64,000 bases of DNA from Azospirillaceae bacterium (lineage in GTDB: Bacteria > Pseudomonadota > Alphaproteobacteria > Azospirillales > Azospirillaceae), in contig JAPWJW010000001.1 in NCBI GenBank assembly GCA_028283825.1, positions 434,001 to 498,000 of the forward strand, read 5' to 3'. Of this stretch, positions 25,001-33,320 are shown piece by piece. The notes beneath the pieces were generated by a model. That model was given only the letters and a program-made list of their open reading frames with translations, was not told the origin of the DNA and ran no database searches. A program made the position numbers and the translations under genes. How positions within the stretch are numbered: the stretch's first letter is position 1; the number at the start of each line of letters is the position of its first letter.

Positions 25001-25615
25001 CCGCACCAGCACCCGGCCCTGGCTGTCGACGATGGCGAACAGCCCGTTGGGCATGTCCGCCGCCATGGCCGCCAGGCGGCCGGTCCAGTTCAGGCGCATG
25101 CTGGCGCGGGCCACGGCCTTGACCTGGCCATCCGACCCCAGGACGGGCCGGGCCAGCGCCAGGACGGGGATGCCGGAGGTGCGGCCGATGATGTAGTCGC
25201 TGAGCGTGGGGCGGCCGGTGCGCACCGCCTCCTTGAAATAGTCGCGGTCGCCGGCGCTGACCGCCGCCGCCGCGGGGGAGGAGGCGCAGATCGCCGTGCC
25301 GTCCGGCCGCGACAGGAACACGTTGGCGATCCAGGGCTCCGCCGATTTCAGACGCACCAGGTCGGCGGTGCATTCCTCCGGCGACAGGGCGATTTCCTGC
25401 AGGGCCACCGTTTCCACCAGATGGCCCAACTGCTCAACCAGCACCCGATGCTCTTCCGCCGCCACCTGGGACAGGATGCGGACATGGGACCGGGCGGCGG
25501 TGACCGCCGCCTCGCGCCGCGACCGCCCCTCCACCACCATCAGCGCCGCCATGGCGCCAATGACGGCCACCAGCAACAGCAGCAGCCTGCCACGCAGTCC
25601 CGGAAGCCGCATCAT
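22058..25615 (-). CDS. Hybrid sensor histidine kinase (Cache-HAMP-PAS-PAS-HisKA-HATPase-REC-HPt)
   Basis: 1185 residues. A first membrane helix (about 8-28) precedes a periplasmic double-Cache-like sensor (about 35-295) and a second helix (about 298-318). Then HAMP (319-372), PAS (375-490, FRDLIDVSTDWYWEAD), PAS (500-620, RFRLLADRASDIILL), HisKA with SHEIRTPLNG and phospho-acceptor His674, HATPase with NAVKF (about 789), DTGIGM (830) and GGNGLGLAI (860), a receiver with Asp972 in LVLMDIQMAG, and a C-terminal HPt with His1123 in AHSLIST. All relay residues are present, so it can run a His-Asp-His phosphorelay. No response regulator lies nearby; the output is unknown. ATG 25615/25612 overlap a weak GAGGG site. 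Confidence 0.9.
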   Translation of the reverse strand: MMRLPGLRGRLLLLLVAVIGAMAALMVVEGRSRREAAVTAARSHVRILSQVAAEEHRVLVEQLGHLVETVALQEIALSPEECTADLVRLKSAEPWIANVFLSRPDGTAICASSPAAAAVSAGDRDYFKEAVRTGRPTLSDYIIGRTSGIPVLALARPVLGSDGQVKAVARASMRLNWTGRLAAMAADMPNGLFAIVDSQGRVLVRFPAPIPAPDVVGASPAPESPTATPPLPTPALDAALVAGLFAQPSGTLMSAGLDGVPRIVGFGPLQGINARVVVSLPTAEALGEADEDFWRSMVGLTAVAALALLFGVFGLETSIMSRLGGLTRVVERIGRGERGVRAPDRSGDAEFGVLARAINTMAHNLERGATDLAEREVRFRDLIDVSTDWYWEADAQRRLTYVSPGVRAIGLDPLRMVGETHVSGLSPTPETAAALAAGLDRQEFRELRYVVSHPSGRRYHVVLSGRPLYDADGTIRGWRGAGRDITALVEARHALEESEARFRLLADRASDIILLTRPDGARLYVSPSVERILGYTVAEFTALGFTALRHPDDHVLDTTLNALSDSALRAGPALVGAGDLGADASGGVSARFRLRHKDGRWIWLEAIVSLTRGDDGAPLIISASRDVTERVRQEQELRTARDTLTAAAAELEQARRAAEDANSAKSAFLTTTSHEIRTPLNGIIGAVQLLSAEPLAPLQRDLAVIIRDSAQTLLLLVDDLLDLAKMEAGRVELVEADFQLAAAVTEAARLMEGQARAKGLSLRTSIAPEAAGTFRGDAGRLRQLLLNLLANAVKFTNVGEIHLMAEIFDGPAAPDDGLHDARVVLTVRDTGIGMTAEQQARLFNRFVQGDDGIAARYGGNGLGLAICRELAGLMGGTIAVDSAPGRGSTFIIDLHLPRRAMPVAPAAEAPARPPAKRGAGHRVLVVEDNSINARLTEMMLRTEGYEVVLAADGAAGADAALGMPLVDLVLMDIQMAGMDGLDATRRIRAGEPAGRRVPVIAMTANAMVGMREEYLAAGMDDYVSKPFDQGRFLDLVARWTGGAAAGTSALAAPAAMAGPSDGYPMADQPLFDGEPLAKLVDLAGREGTVDMVREFVAFGQARIARTVGLVAAGNLPEARREAHSLISTVGNLGLRRLQYLAQSLEQACIVEDGAQAQDLAAAIAAVAPASWAALARDYPVPIAAA

Positions 25616-26268
25616 CCCTCACCGTCCGCACAACCGGGCTATCTGCCCGTAGGGCCGCCCCCTTCTTAACCCGGAGACAACCGGCCGTCCATTTGGCAAG
25701 GCGCCCATGCGGGCCTTCCCCCGACCCGCCGGTCCTGAAACCGGGCCGCCATTGATATTAGGGCCCGTCCCCGCCCCGCCAAGACGCCGCCAACCATAGG
25801 CTGCCGTGGTGCGCGGCCGGACCCCGGCGCCGGGGCCGCCAATCATGAGCGGCGCTTAATGAAAGGCCCCGTCCCGAGCCGCGGCGCCGGGTGCCTGATT
25901 CGCGGGAATTCCTGATCAACAGGTCAAGATTTCATCATTCTGCAACACAAGGGGCGCCACAGGTGGTGTGCGCACTTGCCGCACTTTCTAACATATTGAT
26001 ATATAATGTAATTATCCCCATAAATGCGCAAAAAAGCTGCGCTGCACTTTGCCGCATCACCCCACCGCCGTGTGGTTCTTCGGCCACACTTCTGGGCAAA
26101 TAAACGCGTTTTGGTGACGAAGATGCAAGAAGGCCGCGCCTCTGTAATGTTGTTGTAATACGAAGGAGGGAATAAAGCGCCCGACGCAGCCGCCACCCGG
26201 CTGAACGAGCGGGAGCAGACGGGTGCATGGCTGACCGAACGACGAACATTCCAATCTGGGGGCAACCG
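25616..26268. other. Long divergent region with AT-rich island before a TonB receptor
   Basis: About 650 bases between the kinase and the receptor, no gene recognised. From 25920 to 26170 it is far more AT-rich than its surroundings (for example ATATTGATATATAATGTAATTATC at about 25992-26015), followed by GCGCA...TGCGC around 26026. GAAGGAGGGAAT at 26162-26173 looks like a ribosome site but no start follows it. It probably holds the receptor promoter and a long leader. Confidence 0.4.
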
Positions 26269-28695
26269 ATGAGCAGTATCCTTCGCGCCAAGACGCCGGC
26301 GCAGCGCTATGCCACTTTCCTTAAGTTGAGCTCGGGCGCGTTGGCCCTGTCGGCGGTCACCGCCTGGACGGCGCCGGCGCTGGCGCAGTCCACCGCCTCG
26401 CAGGAAATGGACGAAATCATCGTGACGGGTGCCCGCCAGCAGCCGTCCATCGGCATCATGCAGGCCGAGACCGCCCCCAAGTCGCGCGGCACCGTCACCC
26501 AGGAATACCTGTCGCAGCAGACCGCCGGCCAGACCGCGCTGGCCGCGCTGAACATGCTGCCGGGCGTGAACTTCACCAACAACGACGCCTATGGTTCCAG
26601 CGGCGGCAACATCCGCATCCGCGGCTTCGACGGCAACCGCGTCTCGCTGACGTTCGACGGCATCCCGCTGAACGACACCGGCAACTACGCGATCTATTCC
26701 AACCAGCTGATCGACGCCGAACTGCTGAAGCAGGCGACCGTCAACATCGGCACCACCGACGTCGACAGCCCCACGGCCTCCGCCACCGGCGGCACCATCA
26801 ACGTCCAGACCCGCAAGCCGCTGGACACCCTGAACGTCGATACGCTGGTCAGCTTCGGCAGCAATGACTACAAGCGCGTCTTCAGCGTGATCGACACCGG
26901 CGCCTTCGGCCCCGGCGGCCGCACCAGCGCCTTCCTGTCCGGCTCGTACGAGAGCTATGACAAGTTCAAGGGCCCGGGCGGCATCGAGAAGAAGCAGTTC
27001 AACGGCCGCATCTATGAAGATTTGGGCGGCGGCGACTTCATCTCCGTGCAGGGTCACTACAACGAAAACCGCAACAACTTCTACTACACGGAATCGCGCG
27101 CCCAGCTGTCCGCGGATTACTTCGCTGATTACAACCCGACCTGGATCCCGCAGACCGCCACCCCCGGCAAGGCCGACACCGCCCCGGCGGCCAACGTCAG
27201 CACCAACGGCGGTTACTACAACCTGCGCCTGAACCCGTCCAACACGGGCAACGTCCACGGCCAGTCGCGCTTCCACCTCAGCGACGACGTCATGCTGACG
27301 GTCGATCCGTACTTCCAGTACACGCTGGCCAACGGCGGCGGCCTCACGACGGTCAGCGAAACCGACGCCCGCCTGAAGGGCAGCACCAGCAAGGGCGTGG
27401 ACCTGAACGGCGACGGCGACACGCTGGACACCGTCACGCTGTACTCGCCCAGCAACACCAACACCTTCCGCACCGGCGTGACCTCGTCCGTCATCTGGGA
27501 CATCGACGACAACAACCGCTTCCGTGTCGGCTACACCCTGGACTACGGCCGTCACCGCCAGACGGGCGAGTACACCTACATCGGCGCCGACGGCAAGCCG
27601 CTGGACGTGTTCGGCGGCAAGAACTCCGGCACCATCTACACCGCCGACGGCCAGCCGTTCGAGACCCGCAACCGCTACTCGATCGCCGAGCTGAACCAAG
27701 CCTCGCTGGAATACACCTACAAGGCGTTCGACCAGAAGCTGCAGATCACCCCGGCGCTGCGCCTGCCTTACTTCCATCGTGAACTGAACAACTACTGCTA
27801 CACGACGACCTCGGGCGGCGCCACCTGCACCACCCAGGCCGCCTCCACCGTCAGCAGCGTGTACAAGGCGCCGTACAGCACGACCAAGGACTTCAGCGAG
27901 CCGCTGCCCAGCCTGGGCGTGTCCTACCAGGTGACCCCGGAAAACCAGGTCTACTTCCAGTTCTCGGAAGGCTTCTCGGCCCCGCGTACCGACAACCTGT
28001 ACAACGTGGTCCGCGACGTCGGTGCCATCACCCCGGAAAAGACCTACAACTTCGAACTGGGTCATCGCTTCCAGACCGGCTGGCTGATGACCTCGGTCGA
28101 AGGCTGGTATACCCGCTACATCAACCGCGTCGTCTCCGCCCCGAGCCCGGACGATCCCACCCTGTTCCAGGACCGCAGCCTGGGCCGCGTGGATCTGTAC
28201 GGTGCCAGCGGCGAGGCCGGTTTCGCCATCACCGATCAGGTCAATATCTACGCCGAAGCCAGCTACACCCACTCCGAGGTCAAGGGCAATGTCACCAGCG
28301 GTGGCGTCATCGTCCCGACCAAGGGCAAGGAACTGGTGGACACGCCTGAGTTCATGACCAGCGCCCGTGTCGAGTACAAGCCGCTGGATATCCTGTCCAT
28401 GTCGCTGGAAGGCAAGTTCACCGGCACCCGTGCCGCCACCGATGTGAACGACGAATGGACCACCCCGTTCTTCGTCGCCAACTTCGAAGCCCGCCTGGAT
28501 CTGCCGGACGCGCTGGGCTTCCACGGTTCCTACCTGCAGTTCAACGTCGAGAACCTGTTCGACCGTCACTACATCAACGTCATCAGCACCTCGCAAACCA
28601 CGGCGCTGGGCGTCACGGGCCTCAAGGGCTCGACGCCCTACTACCTGGTCGGCGCCCCGCGGACCTTCATGGGTACCGTGCGGTTCCAGTTCTGA
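26269..28695 (+). CDS. TonB-dependent outer-membrane receptor 1
   Basis: 808 residues with a signal peptide (cleavage after APALAQ, about residue 40). MDEIIVTGARQ is the TonB box region; the plug domain (about 60-190) shows LNMLPGVNFTNNDAYGSSGG, IRIRGFDGNRVSLTFDG and a 22-strand barrel follows, ending in the outer-membrane signal VRFQF with terminal Phe. It takes up a large ligand using TonB energy; the substrate is unknown. ATG 26269 has GGGGG 6 bases upstream and opens the signal peptide; ATG 26227 is an alternative. It differs from receptors 2 and 4 in sequence class. A strong terminator follows. Confidence 0.92.
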   Translation: MSSILRAKTPAQRYATFLKLSSGALALSAVTAWTAPALAQSTASQEMDEIIVTGARQQPSIGIMQAETAPKSRGTVTQEYLSQQTAGQTALAALNMLPGVNFTNNDAYGSSGGNIRIRGFDGNRVSLTFDGIPLNDTGNYAIYSNQLIDAELLKQATVNIGTTDVDSPTASATGGTINVQTRKPLDTLNVDTLVSFGSNDYKRVFSVIDTGAFGPGGRTSAFLSGSYESYDKFKGPGGIEKKQFNGRIYEDLGGGDFISVQGHYNENRNNFYYTESRAQLSADYFADYNPTWIPQTATPGKADTAPAANVSTNGGYYNLRLNPSNTGNVHGQSRFHLSDDVMLTVDPYFQYTLANGGGLTTVSETDARLKGSTSKGVDLNGDGDTLDTVTLYSPSNTNTFRTGVTSSVIWDIDDNNRFRVGYTLDYGRHRQTGEYTYIGADGKPLDVFGGKNSGTIYTADGQPFETRNRYSIAELNQASLEYTYKAFDQKLQITPALRLPYFHRELNNYCYTTTSGGATCTTQAASTVSSVYKAPYSTTKDFSEPLPSLGVSYQVTPENQVYFQFSEGFSAPRTDNLYNVVRDVGAITPEKTYNFELGHRFQTGWLMTSVEGWYTRYINRVVSAPSPDDPTLFQDRSLGRVDLYGASGEAGFAITDQVNIYAEASYTHSEVKGNVTSGGVIVPTKGKELVDTPEFMTSARVEYKPLDILSMSLEGKFTGTRAATDVNDEWTTPFFVANFEARLDLPDALGFHGSYLQFNVENLFDRHYINVISTSQTTALGVTGLKGSTPYYLVGAPRTFMGTVRFQF

Positions 28696-28719
28696 TCCCT
28701 GGCGATCAGTTGCAAATAA

Positions 28720-28756
28720 GAAAAGGGGCGGCCTTCGGGCCGCCCCTTTTTCTTTG
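28720..28756 (+). terminator. Terminator after TonB receptor 1
   Basis: AAAAGGGGCGGCC-TTCG-GGCCGCCCCTTTTTCTTT: perfect stem, UUCG-type loop and U-tract, 25 bases after the stop. Confidence 0.95.
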
Positions 28757-29223
28757 CGAATCCGCTAGGAACGGCGCCCCCGCTGGCCGCTGAATGGATG
28801 GGATGGGGCCCTATCCGTCGGAAACGGGCCGCCCGCCTGAGTCGGGTCGGCACCGCGCCGCAGGCCCCCGCTGATTCCGGAATGGCGTCGGTAATTATCC
28901 GATTTGCCCCCGTTACGGTTTGATTTTTTATTTGCAACAGAAGTGTGTCGGATGACTCATTCTGTCTCGGGGTTATTTTTGTCCAATTTCAACAATTTTG
29001 GCGCAAGTTTATCGCTTAAGTGTAACCAAAAAGATACAGACATGCGCGGAATATACGCCACCAGTGGTTCGATCGTTGACGCATTGCAAGGGTGATCGGA
29101 AAACTTGCTCCCAAGCCAACAGGACGCTGGGCAGAAGCGACCTGAGGCAGGGCCGCCAGAGGCCAGGAACGAAGTCCTGGCGGCACGAACGGGGAACAAC
29201 CAATCCGAATGGAGATGGACTAC
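28757..29223. other. Leader and promoter region of TonB receptor 2
   Basis: No gene seen. The first part is GC-rich; 28890-29060 is AT-rich. It contains TTAAGTGT at 29016 and TTGACG-N17-GAAAAC at 29076-29104, an arrangement repeated before receptor 4. A GGCAGGGCCGCCAGAGGCC...GGCGGC segment lies closer to the start. Confidence 0.5.
29016..29104 (+). promoter_or_regulatory. Promoter-like block shared with TonB receptor 4
   Basis: TTAAGTGTAAC at 29016, then 60 bases on TTGACG (29076-29081), a 17-base spacer and GAAAAC (29099-29104). Receptor 4 has TTAAGTGTCAC, TTGACG at 59 bases and AAAAAC after the same 17-base spacer. The -35 is good; the -10 is far from TATAAT, so the sigma factor is uncertain. 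Confidence 0.5.
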
Positions 29224-32163
29224 ATGAAGGGATTTGAGAGCAGGATCCGTCAGTCGCTGCTGACGGGCGCCGCCCTTGGCGTGTGCGCCCTGGCGTCGAT
29301 CACGACGACGGCCTTCGCTGCGGACGACGACCTGCAGGAAATCGTCATCACGGGTTCGCGTATTAAGTCGGACTCTTCCACCGGCATCAGCCCGGTCACG
29401 AGCGTCGACAGCGCGGAAATCAAGCTGCAAGGCGCGACCCGCATCGAAGACGTGATCAACAACCTGCCCCAGGCTTTCGCCGGCCAGGGCAGCGCCATCT
29501 CCAACGGCTCCACCGGTACGGCCACCGTCGACTTGCGCGACCTGGGCCCGTCCCGCACCCTGGTGCTGGTCAACGGCCACCGCATGCCCGCCGGTTCGCC
29601 GCTGAACCCGGCCGCCGACTTGAACGAAATCCCCGAAGCCCTGGTCAAGCGCGTTGACGTGCTGACCGGTGGCGCCTCGGCCGTGTACGGCGCGGACGCC
29701 GTCGCCGGCGTCGTCAACTTCGTGATGGACGACAATTTCGAAGGCGCGCGGGCTGACATCAGCTACAGCTTCTACCAGCATAACAACGACGCCACGCGTT
29801 ACCAGAACGCCGTCAAGGCGCGCAACTTCGGCCTGCCCGAAGATGACGTTACCGACGGCTTCACCCGCACCTACTCCGGCACGCTGGGTGTGAACACCCC
29901 CGACGGCAAGGGCAACATCACCGTCTACGCCGACTACCGCAAGACGATGGCCGTGACCCAGGACAAGCGCGACTACAGCGCCTGCTCCATCAGCGTCTCC
30001 GCCAAGGGCGCCTACTCGTGCGGCGGCTCGGGCACCACCGCCCCGGCCCAGATCATCGACAACATCGGCGGCGGCGACTACGTCGTCAGCGGCAACAGCC
30101 TGCGCGACTATACGTCGGCCGACGCGTTCAACTACGCGCCGTACAACTACTACCAGCGTCCGGACCAGCGTTATTCAGCGGGCTTCTTCGGCCACTACGA
30201 ATTCAACCCGCATGTCCAGGTCTACACCGAGTTCATGTTCCACGACGACCACACGGTCGCCCAGATCGCGCCGTCGGGCGTGTTCGGTCAGGAATTCACC
30301 ATCGGTTGTAACAGCCCGCTGCTGTCGGCCAGCGAAGTCACCACGCTGTGCACCAACAACGGCCTGGGCGCCACGGACAGTGCCGACGTCAGCATCCTGC
30401 GTCGTAACGTCGAAGGCGGCGGTCGTATCGACGACCTGCGTCACACCTCCTACCGCGTGCTGGCCGGCCTGAAGGGCGACATCGCGGACGGTTGGAGCTA
30501 CGACGTCTACGCCCAGCGCAGCACCGTCCTGCTGTCCGAGACCTACAAGAATGACTTCTCGCTGGCCCGTACGGCCGAAGCGCTGAACGTCACGAAGGAC
30601 ACCAGCGGCAATCTGGTCTGCGCCAACGCCACCGCCGTGGCCGCCGGCTGCGTACCCTACAACATCTTCGACACCACCACCGGCATCTCCAGCGCCGCCT
30701 TGACCTACCTGCAGACCCCGGGCTTCAAGGAAGGTTCCACCGTCCAGGACGACATCAACGCGTCCATCAGCGGTGACCTGGGCCGTTACGGCCTGCAGAG
30801 CCCGCTGGCCAGCCACGGTGTCGGCATCGCGTTCGGTACCGAGTACCGCCGTGAAGAGCTGACCCTGAAGGTCGACCAGGAATTCGACAGCGGCGACTTG
30901 GCCGGCCAGGGTGGCCCGACCCACGGTGTGGCGGGTGCCTATGACGTCCGTGAAGCCTTCATGGAAATCAAGATCCCGCTGATCCAGGACAAGCCCTTCA
31001 TTAAGGACCTGAACCTGGAAGGCGGTTACCGCTATTCCGACTACAGCACCTCCGGCAAGACCGACACCTACAAGGTGGGCGGTGAGTGGGCCCCGACCTC
31101 GGACATCCGTTTCCGCGCCGGCTTCAACCACGCCACCCGTGCGCCGAACGTGGTGGAACTGTTCACGCCGTCGGGCGTCGCCTTGGGCCTGTCCAACGAC
31201 CCCTGCGCCGGTGACATGACCGCCGCTGGCGCCCCGACTGCCGCCGAGTGCTTGCGCACCGGCGTGTCGGCCGCCCAGTACGGCCACATCACCGCCAACG
31301 GCGCCGGCCAGTACAACGACCTTGAAGGCGGCAACACCGAGCTGAAGCCGGAAACGGCCGACACCCTGACCGTCGGCGCGGTGCTGACCCCGACCTTCTT
31401 GCCGGACCTGACCCTGTCGGCCGACTACTACAACATCAAGATCGACGGCCTGATCGGCGGCATCGGCGCCGACCTGATCATGACCAACTGCTTGAACGGC
31501 ATCAACACCAGCTACTACTGCCCGCTGATCCACCGTTCGTCCACCGGCTCGCTGTGGCTGGGCACCACCGGCTACGTCACCAACACCAACCAGAACACCG
31601 GTAGCGAAGAGACGTCGGGCATCGACTTCAACGCGAACTATCGCCTGGATCTGGCCGATGTCGGTATCGAGAAGATCGGCGCCCTGAACTTCAACTTCAC
31701 CGGCACGTTCACGCTGGACCAGGTGACTCAGGCGCTTCCGGGCAGCGATGGTTACGATTGCGCCGGCTATTACGGTGCCACCTGCTCCAACCCCGTTCCG
31801 ATTTGGCGTCACAAGGTCCGTATGACCTGGGAAACCCCGTGGGATGCCAACATCTCGGTGAACTGGCGCCACATCAGCGGCAGCCAGTGGGAAGTGCAGA
31901 GCAGCAACGCCACGCTGAACGGCACCGGCATCCCCGGCCTGAACAGCATCGCTGCTTACGATTACTTCGACTTCGCGGCGTCCTACCAGGTCAGCGATTG
32001 GCTGACGCTGAGCGGCGGCGTGAACAACGTCTTCGACAAGGATCCGCCCCTGGTCACCACCCAGGTCAACGGCAACTCGTCGTACATCAACGGCAACACC
32101 TACTCGCAGGTTTACGACAGCCTGGGCCGTTACTTCTTCTTCAGCGCTTCCGCCAAGTTCTAA
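29224..32163 (+). CDS. TonB-dependent outer-membrane receptor 2 (large family)
   Basis: 979 residues. Signal peptide cleaved near TTTAFAADD; TonB box DLQEIVITGSRIK; plug with NNLPQAFAGQG, LRDLGPSRTLVLVNGHRMP and the family hallmark GGASAVYGADAVAGVVNFVM. The barrel is about 800 residues and ends in FSASAKF. It belongs with receptor 4 to the large TonB-receptor class abundant in Caulobacter-like and sphingomonad genomes, for which substrates are mostly unknown (peptides, glycans, metal chelates). ATG 29224 has GGAG 9 bases upstream; ATG 29209 and 29215 are possible. The extra Cys pairs (ACSISVSAKGAYSC, GCNSPLLSASEVTTLC) match receptor 4. Confidence 0.92.
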   Translation: MKGFESRIRQSLLTGAALGVCALASITTTAFAADDDLQEIVITGSRIKSDSSTGISPVTSVDSAEIKLQGATRIEDVINNLPQAFAGQGSAISNGSTGTATVDLRDLGPSRTLVLVNGHRMPAGSPLNPAADLNEIPEALVKRVDVLTGGASAVYGADAVAGVVNFVMDDNFEGARADISYSFYQHNNDATRYQNAVKARNFGLPEDDVTDGFTRTYSGTLGVNTPDGKGNITVYADYRKTMAVTQDKRDYSACSISVSAKGAYSCGGSGTTAPAQIIDNIGGGDYVVSGNSLRDYTSADAFNYAPYNYYQRPDQRYSAGFFGHYEFNPHVQVYTEFMFHDDHTVAQIAPSGVFGQEFTIGCNSPLLSASEVTTLCTNNGLGATDSADVSILRRNVEGGGRIDDLRHTSYRVLAGLKGDIADGWSYDVYAQRSTVLLSETYKNDFSLARTAEALNVTKDTSGNLVCANATAVAAGCVPYNIFDTTTGISSAALTYLQTPGFKEGSTVQDDINASISGDLGRYGLQSPLASHGVGIAFGTEYRREELTLKVDQEFDSGDLAGQGGPTHGVAGAYDVREAFMEIKIPLIQDKPFIKDLNLEGGYRYSDYSTSGKTDTYKVGGEWAPTSDIRFRAGFNHATRAPNVVELFTPSGVALGLSNDPCAGDMTAAGAPTAAECLRTGVSAAQYGHITANGAGQYNDLEGGNTELKPETADTLTVGAVLTPTFLPDLTLSADYYNIKIDGLIGGIGADLIMTNCLNGINTSYYCPLIHRSSTGSLWLGTTGYVTNTNQNTGSEETSGIDFNANYRLDLADVGIEKIGALNFNFTGTFTLDQVTQALPGSDGYDCAGYYGATCSNPVPIWRHKVRMTWETPWDANISVNWRHISGSQWEVQSSNATLNGTGIPGLNSIAAYDYFDFAASYQVSDWLTLSGGVNNVFDKDPPLVTTQVNGNSSYINGNTYSQVYDSLGRYFFFSASAKF

Positions 32164-32192
32164 TCGAACGAAGCTTAGCGTGCGTATCAGAG

Positions 32193-32227
32193 ACGGCGGG
32201 CCCCCCGGGGCCCGCCGTTTTCTTTTT
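32193..32227 (+). terminator. Terminator after TonB receptor 2
   Basis: ACGGCGGGCCCC/GGGGCCCGCCGT followed by TTTCTTTTTG. The outer stem and tail (ACGGCGGG...CCCGCCGTTTTCTTTTTGC) are the same as in the terminator of receptor 4. Confidence 0.95.
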
Positions 32228-32356
32228 GCCCGCGTTTTTCTTTTATCCGCCGCCCCTTATCGCCCGACAGCCGCCGCTATTCCGCCTGGTGTAAAGGCGT
32301 GGCACACTCTGCCCCCGAAGATCGCGTTACGGATCAACCTCCTGGAATTCCGGACC

Positions 32357-32890
32357 ATGCCGTTCAAGAAGACCGCCGCCGCCCTGATCGTGACCATGGC
32401 CGTGGCGCCCGCCATTCCCCACGTCGCGCTGGCCGCCGACACGCTGGCCAGCTGCCGCGCCATCGGTGACGCCACCCAGCGCCTGGCCTGCTATGATGCC
32501 CTGGCCGCAAGCGCCGCCAGCACGCCCTTGGCCGCCGCCCCGGCCACGACACCGGGCGCCGCCCCCGCAGCGGCCGCCACGGCACAGGCGGCCCCCACGA
32601 CGCCTGCGCAGGACTTCGGCAAGGAAAAGCTGCCCCGCACGGAAGAGCAGCGGGCCCAGGACGACAAGGAGCAGGAGGAGGAGTTGAACTCCACCGTCGC
32701 CAAGGTGGTGGCCCTGCCCTATCGCATCTTCGCCGTCACCCTGGAAAACGGCCAGACCTGGGTCAGCAAGGAAGCCCTGACCTTCGACCCCAAGCCGGGT
32801 GACCCGGTACGCATCAACCATGGCCTGCTGGGCAGCTATTCCATGGTGGTGGGCCACAGCCGCCTGGTGAAGGCGACCCGTATCGCCTGA
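32357..32890 (+). CDS. Exported protein with CRAIGD-RLACYD motif, unknown function
   Basis: 177 residues with a signal peptide (KKTAAALIVTMAVAPAIP, cleavage near LAAD). The mature protein starts with SCRAIGDATQRLACYDALAA, a Cys-pair motif found at the start of many small proteobacterial exported proteins, followed by an Ala/Pro/Thr-rich linker, an acidic Lys/Glu coil (RTEEQRAQDDKEQEEEL) and a small beta domain (YRIFAVTLENGQTWVSKE, GDPVRINHGLLGSYSMVV). No function is known to me. ATG 32357 opens the signal peptide; the ribosome site is weak. Confidence 0.75.
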   Translation: MPFKKTAAALIVTMAVAPAIPHVALAADTLASCRAIGDATQRLACYDALAASAASTPLAAAPATTPGAAPAAAATAQAAPTTPAQDFGKEKLPRTEEQRAQDDKEQEEELNSTVAKVVALPYRIFAVTLENGQTWVSKEALTFDPKPGDPVRINHGLLGSYSMVVGHSRLVKATRIA

Positions 32891-32910
32891 TTGGCACCGC
32901 CGATTGGAAC

Positions 32911-32940
32911 GAAAAGGGCGGCCCGCGAGCCGCCCTTTTT
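32911..32940 (+). terminator. Terminator after the CRAIGD-motif protein gene
   Basis: AAAAGGGCGGC-CCGCGA-GCCGCCCTTTTT, 20 bases after the stop. Confidence 0.93.
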
Positions 32941-32942
32941 CA

Positions 32943-33320
32943 TGGCGCCGGAGAGGCCGACTCGGGATGCGGCGCGGCCGGCCCATTGAGGCGCATCATC
33001 CCACCCGAACAAGCATCCACATCCACCGGCATGCCCCCGGCGCGGGGTGCCGGCCCATTTGCCGGTCCCAAGCGCATGTGCCGGGGGCGCCGACGGCCGC
33101 AAAAACCAAAAACCTGACCATCTGGTCAAAAAGTGTTTGCCGCAACCCACGGCTGCGGGGATGCTGGAAGTGTGGATGGACCGGGCCCGCAATCGCCCGC
33201 CCAGCCCGCGAAATGGGGAGGAGTCGGGGGCTCGCCATCGGTCACCCAGAACTCTCATCAAAAATAAAAGAATGAACGAGCCCGCTTTCGTCAGAACAAT
33301 CACGAAAGACGGGGACAAGA
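32943..33320. other. Upstream region of the broken TonB receptor 3
   Basis: About 380 bases with no gene seen. Its last 80 bases turn AT-rich (CATCAAAAATAAAAGAATG at 33257-33275). No clear operator or promoter was recognised. Confidence 0.35.
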
